Shown here: in pieces, positions 7,933 to 12,347 of the stretch | Position numbering within the stretch: the stretch's first letter is position 1 | Layout of the letters: the number at the start of each line of letters is the position of its first letter | Assembly: GCA_018664265.1 (NCBI GenBank) | Contig: JABJOR010000598.1 | Coordinates: forward strand, 1 to 12,347 | Origin: Rhodospirillales bacterium | GTDB lineage: Bacteria > Pseudomonadota > Alphaproteobacteria > Rhodospirillales > Casp-alpha2 | DNA: 12,347 nt | Direction: 5' to 3' | Program-made: the position numbers and the translations under genes | Notes under the pieces: generated by a model | The model's input: only the letters and a program-made list of their open reading frames with translations | Told to the model about the DNA's origin: nothing | Database searches by the model: none

Positions 7933-8834
7933 TTCTTGTTTCCATAACGTGTTGCTGCTTGTCGAACCACATCACCAACCAATGCCCTGATCAACTGCCT
8001 GCGATATCCAGCACTGGCACGATGATCTGATATTGGTGAGCACAATTGACTGGCTGCATCAGCGCAAATATCCAGTCGCCCTTCACTTATCGGATGCCCT
8101 TTCAGAATATCTGCCGCAGCACTTGCATCTATCGCTGTTGGCCCAACCGCGCCAAGAGCCAGATTCACTGTCATTAATGTTTGTCCGTCTTCTTCAAATT
8201 CAAGTCTTGCCGCAACACTGGCAAATGCCAAATCCAGAGCTTCGCGTTGGGTGAAACGCTGATAGGCACTCATCTGGTTCTTACCAAGCCTGGAAAAAGA
8301 CAGGCACGTTACCAACTCTCCCTCACCAAGGTTTGTCTTGCCAGGCCCTGTCAGAAAATCTTTCAAGGCAATTTCACGTTTGTTATTTTCTTTATCAATG
8401 GTAGCTACCACGCAGTTATGGATCAACAATCCGGGCACTGTATCAGCCGCAGGAGAAGCTGTGCAGACATTACCGACCATAGTTGCCTGGTTGCGCAGTT
8501 GCAATGAACCTACCGACTGGGCACCATCGGCAACTGCGGGGGCTCCATCTCGAAATGCATTGGATTTGATCATTGTAGAAAGCGGAACGCTTGCGCCAAC
8601 TTTGATGAAATCACTATCGGCATCAAATTCTTTCATGGATTCAATACCGCCGGTCCAAACCAGCTTGTTTGGCTCTCCACGCACGGATGCCTGTAGCAAT
8701 ATATCTGTTCCGCCAGCCAAAAGCTGGGCTCCATTTGATATATGCCTAAAAACATCACCCAGATTTGTCGGACACTGGAGGTCCATTTCCGGCAGATGAC
8801 TGGGGCGTAAAGCTGATGCCATAAAGAAATCCAT
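7929..8834 (-). CDS. FAD-binding medium subunit of molybdenum hydroxylase
   Basis: FAD subunit (CoxM/XdhB-like), 301 residues from the first ATG, which takes electrons from the 2Fe-2S subunit. Seen: the FAD pyrophosphate-binding segment LLAGGTDILL at 38-47, a second FAD segment RNQATMVGNVCTASPAAD at 114-131, and the C-terminal domain of the CO-dehydrogenase flavoprotein type (SDHRASAGYRRQLI at about 268-281). It is the first gene of the minus-strand operon. Two in-frame starts compete: ATG at 8832-8834 and ATG at 8820-8822. Neither has a visible Shine-Dalgarno, and a TATAAT on the minus strand (8833-8838) overlaps the first, so the second, near-leaderless start deserves consideration. The order FAD, FeS, Mo subunit is the common CO-dehydrogenase-like order (medium, small, large). 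Confidence 0.94.
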   Translation of the reverse strand: MDFFMASALRPSHLPEMDLQCPTNLGDVFRHISNGAQLLAGGTDILLQASVRGEPNKLVWTGGIESMKEFDADSDFIKVGASVPLSTMIKSNAFRDGAPAVADGAQSVGSLQLRNQATMVGNVCTASPAADTVPGLLIHNCVVATIDKENNKREIALKDFLTGPGKTNLGEGELVTCLSFSRLGKNQMSAYQRFTQREALDLAFASVAARLEFEEDGQTLMTVNLALGAVGPTAIDASAAADILKGHPISEGRLDICADAASQLCSPISDHRASAGYRRQLIRALVGDVVRQAATRYGNKK

Positions 8835-8867
8835 TATAATTCAGTAGCGATGGGTCAATTAATGCTG

Positions 8868-8876
8868 TTATCCACA
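8868..8876 (+). other. Exact DnaA-box sequence TTATCCACA
   Basis: The nine bases TTATCCACA match the high-affinity DnaA box consensus exactly. It lies inside the divergent promoter gap and inside the CTGT-N5-ACAG inverted repeat. A single box without neighbours or an AT-rich unwinding element does not make an origin; it could be a DnaA regulatory site or chance. Confidence 0.4.
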
Positions 8877-8892
8877 GAACGTAAACTTGAAA

Positions 8893-8897
8893 AAGGA
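8893..8897 (+). promoter_or_regulatory. Ribosome binding site deciding a TTG start for the LysR gene
   Basis: AAGGA lies six bases before the TTG at 8904-8906. The next in-frame ATG, at 8922, would be 24 bases away from it and has no Shine-Dalgarno of its own, so the TTG is the better start. Confidence 0.65.
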
Positions 8898-8903
8898 TAG
8901 GTA

Positions 8904-9827
8904 TTGCGTAACAATAACTTCATGCAAACTCTTAGAAAAACACTCCCCCCTGTAAACAGTCTCGTCGCCTTTGAAGCATCAGCACGTTTGCTGAGCTTTA
9001 CACGGGCTGGACAGGAACTCCTGATTAGTCGCGAAGCAATTTCCCGGCAAATCAGAATTTTGGAAAACTATCTCGGGATCAAATTATTCGTGCGACTTTA
9101 TCGCGCACTGGAATTAACCCCGGCGGGGGAGGAAATGAAAGCCGTTGTTTCTGAAAGCCTTGGCAACATTGCTAAAACTGCAATATCCCTGCAATACAAA
9201 AATCAGACCACCAAGATTACAGTAGCCTCTACGATTGCCATAACAACATTCTGGCTAACCCCGAGACTGTCCAGCTTTAGCCAAACCCATGGGGATGTGG
9301 ATATCAGCATCGGTGCATCCGATTCCCCCCTCGACTTGATGGAAGAAGGAAGTGATGTGGGAATTCTTTACGGAAAGGGGAAATGGCCAGGCTATAAATC
9401 CACACATTTGTTTGATGTAGAATCTTATCCGGTTTGTTCCCCCCGGTATCTGGAAGAAACAGACCCTGTCAACAAACTGGAAGATTTGAAGAATCATACC
9501 CTGTTATATTTGAACGGAAGTATGCACTCGGTTGAAAATTGGGATTGGTGGATGGAAAGCCTCGGCATGGAAATGCCTGATAATGTGCGAAAGCTCGGCT
9601 TCGATAGTTACGCCAATGTGATCCAGGCCGCTATGGATAGCCAGGGAATTGCACTTGCCTTCACCGATTTGCTCGGCGAGCAGTTAAAAAAAGGCCGTCT
9701 GATTCGCCCTATAAAAGACACTTTCAGCAAAGGTAATGCCATCTATTTGGTAGTCCCCCGCGGTAAACCGCTCAGCCCGAATGCGCAAAAGTTCTTTAAC
9801 TGGGTTATCAAAGAAGTTGCGGCATAA
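8904..9827 (+). CDS. LysR-family transcriptional regulator, GcvA-like
   Basis: A 307-residue LysR-type regulator from the TTG start; about 301 from the later ATG. The N-terminal winged helix-turn-helix spans about residues 14-75: LPPVNSLVAFEASARLLSFTRAGQELLISREAISRQIRILENYLG, then KLFVRLYRALELTPAGEE. The LPP-N-L-AFEA-A opening and the R-RALELT-AG stretch are those of the GcvA-like subgroup. The C-terminal co-inducer domain (about 100-305) has KITVASTIAITTFWLTPRL, DVDISIG and SQGIALAFTDLLGEQLKKGRLI in the expected order. It is divergent from the Mo-hydroxylase operon and upstream of the LLM operon, so it is the natural candidate regulator of both, possibly sensing the pathway substrate or an intermediate. 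The effector is unknown. Confidence 0.95.
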   Translation: MRNNNFMQTLRKTLPPVNSLVAFEASARLLSFTRAGQELLISREAISRQIRILENYLGIKLFVRLYRALELTPAGEEMKAVVSESLGNIAKTAISLQYKNQTTKITVASTIAITTFWLTPRLSSFSQTHGDVDISIGASDSPLDLMEEGSDVGILYGKGKWPGYKSTHLFDVESYPVCSPRYLEETDPVNKLEDLKNHTLLYLNGSMHSVENWDWWMESLGMEMPDNVRKLGFDSYANVIQAAMDSQGIALAFTDLLGEQLKKGRLIRPIKDTFSKGNAIYLVVPRGKPLSPNAQKFFNWVIKEVAA

Positions 9828-9885
9828 ACAGGCGTGAACAAAAAGTTACGTGAACCCAACCCTTTTTTAAGTTTACGGTCCCTCC

Positions 9886-9933
9886 ATTCCTGATTATTAC
9901 CCAAAGCATCATTTTTGGGGCAATCAGTAGAAT
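9886..9933 (+). repeat. Interrupted inverted repeat (hairpin) upstream of the LLM gene
   Basis: Three nested perfectly paired arms: ATTC 9886-9889 with GAAT 9930-9933; CTGATT 9890-9895 with AATCAG 9922-9927; CCCAAA 9900-9905 with TTTGGG 9914-9919, enclosing an 8-base loop. Small internal loops separate them (ATTA opposite GC; a TA bulge on the right). It ends 23 bases before the Shine-Dalgarno and is followed by AATTTT, a weak U-tract. It may be a weak terminator or attenuator after LysR, or a protein-binding site. Confidence 0.6.
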
Positions 9934-9956
9934 AATTTTGCCGAAATACTATTTTT

Positions 9957-9963
9957 AGGAGGA
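9957..9963 (+). promoter_or_regulatory. Strong ribosome binding site for the LLM gene
   Basis: AGGAGGA lies six bases before the GTG at 9970, a near-perfect Shine-Dalgarno that fixes the GTG start and suggests high translation. Confidence 0.85.
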
Positions 9964-9969
9964 TACCAC

Positions 9970-10971
9970 GTGCATATTGGAACATCATTGGGGATTAGCC
10001 CCCGCGAGCCGATCACCCATTCCGTCGAAGTTGTTCAAAATGCAGAAAATCTGGGTTTTGACAGTGCCTGGATTGCTGACGTTCAGCTATCCATGAAAGA
10101 TTGCTACACAGCAATGCCACTGATGGCCGTTGGAACCAAAAAAATTCAGCTCGGCACCGGTGTCACCAACCCGATTACCCGTGATCCAACAACACTGGCT
10201 TGCTCTTTCACTGCGTTGAATGAAATCAGTGATGGCCGCGCAATTTGTGGTATCGGCACAGGCTGGACGGGCGTTTTTTCTATCGGTAAGAAGCCTTCCA
10301 CCATCGCCAACCTTGAAAAATCTATCAATGACATTCACACCTTGACCGAAGGTGGCGAAATCATGGGGCCACACGGTCTGGATTACAGACTGACCACAAG
10401 CAACGGTCGCGTTAAGGTCTTTGTTGCCGCTAACCAGCCTCGTATCCTGCAGATGTGTGGTCGTGTTGCTGACGGTGTTATTCTAATGGGCGGAGCCAAC
10501 GAAGAATTCACCAAATGGCAGATCGATCTTGTCAAAAAAGGTGCCGAAGAAGTTGGCCGTGATTTCAATGAAATCACACTGCACCTGTGGGCTGCTATTG
10601 GCATGAACGAAGATAAAGTTCAGGGCCGCGAAGACGTTAGCCACTGGGCAGCATCTCAGGCTGAAACCTTCAGCCAGTGGAAAGTTGTACCTGACTTCCT
10701 GGAAAAATGGCGTGATGATTTCACTGCCGCCAGCAACGCCTATGACCGTCTGGAGCATATGTCTTCACACGCCAGTCACAAAAGCGTTCTGTCACCAGAA
10801 TTCATCGACTGGGTTTCCTTCACGGGCGGCCCACAAGAATGCCGTGACCAGATCAAGAAGCTTCAAGCCCTTGGCCTTCATGGTGTAACATTGGCTTTCC
10901 GTGCTGGTGCTGGTGGACGTTTGGCTCGTATGCAAGAGCTATCCAAAGACATCATTGAACACTTCAAGTAA
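9970..10971 (+). CDS. LLM-class (luciferase-like) oxidoreductase, probably F420-dependent, MER-like
   Basis: A 333-residue luciferase-like TIM-barrel protein of the subgroup related to F420-dependent methylene-tetrahydromethanopterin reductase. Seen: N-terminal strand HIGTSLGISP, AENLGFDSAWIADVQ at 25-39, the family core KIQLGTGVTNPITRDPTTLA at 58-77, ALNEISDGRAICGIGTG at 82-98, VKVFVAANQPRILQMCGRVADGVIL at 148-172 and TGGPQECRDQIKKLQALGLHGV at 285-306. GVTNP-TR-P followed by LNE-S-GRA-GIG is the hallmark of F420-type LLM enzymes, though some members use FMNH2 instead. F420 biosynthesis genes about 5 kb away in the divergent operon make F420 the favoured cofactor. It could reduce or oxidise a ring or carbonyl, or act as a type II Baeyer-Villiger-like oxygenase whose lactone is opened by the next gene. 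GTG start with strong Shine-Dalgarno; mostly CGT/CGC arginine codons. Confidence 0.92.
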   Translation: MHIGTSLGISPREPITHSVEVVQNAENLGFDSAWIADVQLSMKDCYTAMPLMAVGTKKIQLGTGVTNPITRDPTTLACSFTALNEISDGRAICGIGTGWTGVFSIGKKPSTIANLEKSINDIHTLTEGGEIMGPHGLDYRLTTSNGRVKVFVAANQPRILQMCGRVADGVILMGGANEEFTKWQIDLVKKGAEEVGRDFNEITLHLWAAIGMNEDKVQGREDVSHWAASQAETFSQWKVVPDFLEKWRDDFTAASNAYDRLEHMSSHASHKSVLSPEFIDWVSFTGGPQECRDQIKKLQALGLHGVTLAFRAGAGGRLARMQELSKDIIEHFK

Positions 10972-10980
10972 GCTAAACCG

Positions 10981-11748
10981 ATGAGCCAGGGAAAGAACGA
11001 TAAAACAGTCGTCCTGATACACGGACTGTCCGAAGAACGGATTGCGTGGGAACGCCAAGCAAAGTTCCTTCGCAATCACATGAACGTCATCAGCTATGAT
11101 GTGCGCGGTTTCGGGGCCAGCCCGGTTGGTGCTGGTAACGGAACAGTTCATCAAATGGCGGATGATCTGTCCCAGATTATCAGTGCAAATGGTAAAGGCG
11201 ATGTCTTTCTGTGCGGATTTTCCATGGGCGGCGTGATCTCTCAACGCTTCGCCCTGGACTTCCCTGACATGTGCAAAGGCCTGATTTTGGTTGCCAGCTC
11301 TTGTGTGGTTGGTCGCCCGGGCGCCGAGTTCTTTAACAAGCGCTTGGCGGAAGTTGAAGCTGGTGGCCTTAATGTTCTCAATGCAACGAACACCAGCGAT
11401 GCACGCGGTTGCTTTTCTGCCAAAGACAGCAATGAAGACCTGATTGCTGAATATCAGGAACTTCGCACTGGCGCTGTTCGCGATGTAAACGGATACCTGA
11501 ATGCAGGGCGTGCCATGTTGAGGCTGAACAGTGAGCCAATGATTCAGGAATTGGGAAACATCCCGCATCCAACATTGGTTGTCGCAGGCGAGCTTGACCC
11601 GTATTGTCCACCCAAGGCATCAGAAATGATTACCGAAGGCATTCCAAATGCAGAAATGTGTGTGATCCCCGACGTTGGTCACTGTCTGCACTGGGAACAG
11701 CCAGACGTGACCAATGAGTTGATCAAAGATTTCATAGATAACAATTAA
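10981..11748 (+). CDS. Alpha/beta hydrolase, 3-oxoadipate enol-lactonase-like
   Basis: A 255-residue alpha/beta hydrolase. Catalytic triad read from sequence: nucleophile S81 in GFSMGG, acid D206 in AGELDPYCP, base H234 in DVGHCLHWEQP; oxyanion-hole HG at 14-15 in LIHGLS. The YDVRGFGASP segment at 39-48 and overall length resemble PcaD-type enol-lactonases and MhpC-type C-C hydrolases. No signal peptide, so cytoplasmic. It begins 9 bases after the LLM stop and is followed 19 bases later by an enoyl-CoA hydratase, so the three form a plus-strand operon. Hydrolysis of a lactone, ester or vinylogous diketone produced by the LLM or Mo-enzyme is the likely role; thioesterase activity is an alternative. 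No strong Shine-Dalgarno is visible, suggesting coupling to the LLM gene. Confidence 0.92.
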   Translation: MSQGKNDKTVVLIHGLSEERIAWERQAKFLRNHMNVISYDVRGFGASPVGAGNGTVHQMADDLSQIISANGKGDVFLCGFSMGGVISQRFALDFPDMCKGLILVASSCVVGRPGAEFFNKRLAEVEAGGLNVLNATNTSDARGCFSAKDSNEDLIAEYQELRTGAVRDVNGYLNAGRAMLRLNSEPMIQELGNIPHPTLVVAGELDPYCPPKASEMITEGIPNAEMCVIPDVGHCLHWEQPDVTNELIKDFIDNN

Positions 11749-11767
11749 GCATAAGGCGAACAGAGTT

Positions 11768-12347
11768 ATGAGCACCGAGACAAAAACAGAAGATGAAGGC
11801 CCTTGCTTGCTTTGGGAAAAGCGCGGACACGTTGCTATTCTGACCCTGAACCGTCCCAAGGCTATGAATTCCTGGGATCCGGAAATGATGGACGAACACC
11901 GTCGTTTGCTCACCGAATTTGAAGAAGATGATGATCTGCGAGTCCTGATCTACACTGGAACAGGCCGTGCGTTCTCAACGGGCATCAACATTCGCAAGGC
12001 ACCTGATTATCTGTATCTGACACCTAAAGAACGTACCACCAAATGGATCACGCCAAACTCTATCAAACTGAGCAAGCCTACCATTGCAGCCATTAATGGC
12101 TACGCGCTCGGCGGTGGTTTGGAGCTGGCTCTTGGCTGTGACATTCGCGTTATGGCGGAAGGTGCCAAAGTTGGCCTTCCAGAAGTCAAACTGGGCGCAC
12201 TGCCCGGTGGTGGCGGAACCCAGACATTACCGCGTCTGATCGGTTATGCTGATGCCATGATGATGATGCTGACGGGTGAGCCGATTGATTCAGCCGAAGC
12301 TTTCCGTCTACGTCTGGTACAAAAAGTTGTTCCCGATGATCAGTTAC
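11768..12347 (+). CDS. Enoyl-CoA hydratase/isomerase family protein, 3' end outside window
   Basis: Crotonase-superfamily protein; 193 residues visible from ATG at 11768, truncated by the right edge. Unlike the minus-strand hydratase it keeps both catalytic glutamates: E119 in [15 protein letters not shown] and E139 in [25 protein letters not shown], the classical hydratase pattern. An unusual point is the first oxyanion segment, FSTGINI at 69-75, where FCAGADL/FSAGADL is usual. The acidic N-terminus ([12 protein letters not shown]) precedes the fold proper at about residue 13. The preceding AAGGCGA at about 11754-11760 is a weak ribosome binding site. As third gene of the LLM operon it likely hydrates an unsaturated CoA thioester in the same pathway; the substrate is unknown. 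Confidence 0.93.
   Translation, partial: MSTETKTEDEGPCLLWEKRGHVAILTLNRPKAMNSWDPEMMDEHRRLLTEFEEDDDLRVLIYTGTGRAFSTGINIRKAPDYLYLTPKERTTKWITPNSIKLSKPTIAAINGYALGGGLELALGCDIRVMAEGAKVGLPEVKLGALPGGGGTQTLPRLIGYADAMMMMLTGEPIDSAEAFRLRLVQKVVPDDQL

Larger units (their letters stand above)
8835..8903. promoter_or_regulatory. Divergent promoter/operator region between the Mo-hydroxylase operon and the LysR gene
   Basis: A 69-base gap between divergent starts, the usual place for LysR-type regulators to bind. Seen: a TATAAT readable on both strands (plus 8835-8840, minus 8833-8838); a minus-strand TTGACC at 8853-8858 only 14 bases from that TATAAT, so a suboptimal promoter at best; a small inverted repeat CTGT-N5-ACAG at 8865-8877; and an exact DnaA-box sequence at 8868-8876. 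I did not find a convincing symmetric T-N11-A box. Its function as a shared control region is inferred from gene arrangement. Confidence 0.6.
9828..9969 (+). promoter_or_regulatory. Leader/promoter region of the LLM operon
   Basis: A 142-base gap between the LysR stop and the LLM start. It holds a 7-base direct repeat CGTGAAC (9833-9839 and 9849-9855), a six-T run at 9863-9868, a motif shared in inverted orientation with the LysR promoter gap (9860-9880), and a long interrupted hairpin (9886-9933) followed by AATTTT. No clear sigma70 -35/-10 pair was found by eye. It probably carries a separate promoter for the downstream genes, since their ribosome binding site and codon choice look stronger than those of LysR. 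Confidence 0.55.

Noticed and set aside
5270..8834. CO dehydrogenase (coxMSL) identity for the Mo-hydroxylase
   Set aside because: The order matches, but the large subunit has CFRGFG where form I CO dehydrogenase has its AYRCSF loop, so CO oxidation is not supported.
8833..8858. Sigma70 promoter TTGACC / TATAAT on the minus strand
   Set aside because: The spacing is 14 bases and the -10 overlaps the annotated start codon; kept only as a tentative observation, not as a promoter feature.
8835..8903. Replication origin suggested by the DnaA box
   Set aside because: Only one box, no AT-rich unwinding region and no dnaA, dnaN or plasmid replication gene nearby.
9833..9868. Possible intrinsic terminator after LysR: a bulged 6-pair stem (9833-9850) and a six-T run
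   Set aside because: The T-run lies 12 bases beyond the stem and the stem is weak and AT-rich, so it is not a convincing rho-independent terminator.
10939..11568. A 209-codon minus-strand open frame opposite the alpha/beta hydrolase
   Set aside because: The plus-strand hydrolase has an intact catalytic triad and good operon spacing; the antisense frame has no family resemblance and is explained by codon bias.

Overview
The window is a dense, almost gap-free stretch of bacterial chromosome with moderate GC (judged by eye near 50%). It looks like a Gram-negative, probably marine-type alphaproteobacterium: a GcvA-like LysR regulator, a three-gene molybdenum hydroxylase, LiuC/LiuE-like branched-chain catabolic enzymes and Shine-Dalgarno starts. 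This assignment is an inference from gene style; no rRNA or taxonomic marker is present.

The layout is divergent around a short regulatory gap at 8835-8903. To the left, on the minus strand, eight genes form one tightly packed operon. In order of transcription they are: the FAD subunit, the 2Fe-2S subunit and the molybdopterin subunit of a xanthine-oxidase-family hydroxylase; an atypical enoyl-CoA hydratase-fold protein lacking both usual catalytic glutamates; CofC (guanylyltransferase of coenzyme F420 synthesis); a fused CofG-CofH radical-SAM Fo synthase (FbiC); an HMG-CoA lyase-family enzyme; and a LiuC-like methylglutaconyl-CoA hydratase running off the left edge. Most junctions overlap by 1-4 bases or are 3-7 bases apart. 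To the right, on the plus strand, are a LysR regulator, a luciferase-like (LLM) oxidoreductase of the F420-dependent MER-like type with a near-perfect ribosome binding site, an enol-lactonase-like alpha/beta hydrolase, and a canonical enoyl-CoA hydratase running off the right edge.

Taken together this looks like a self-provisioning F420-dependent catabolic island. The cofactor biosynthesis genes sit in the same transcript as the degradation enzymes, and the likely F420 user is transcribed divergently beside them. A plausible chain is hydroxylation of a ring or CoA-thioester by the Mo-enzyme, reduction or oxidation by the LLM enzyme, ring or ester opening by the hydrolase, beta-oxidation-like steps by the hydratases, and C-C cleavage to acetoacetate and acetyl-CoA (or an analogous pair) by the lyase. 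The substrate cannot be read from the sequence. CofD/FbiA, CofE/FbiB, a CoA ligase, an acyl-CoA dehydrogenase, a thiolase, a transporter and a Mo-cofactor insertion chaperone are not in the window.

No tRNA, rRNA, mobile element, CRISPR array or long repeat was seen. The two non-coding gaps of note (8835-8903 and 9828-9969) share a related motif in opposite orientation; the second also contains a long interrupted hairpin just upstream of the LLM gene, and the first holds an exact DnaA-box sequence.
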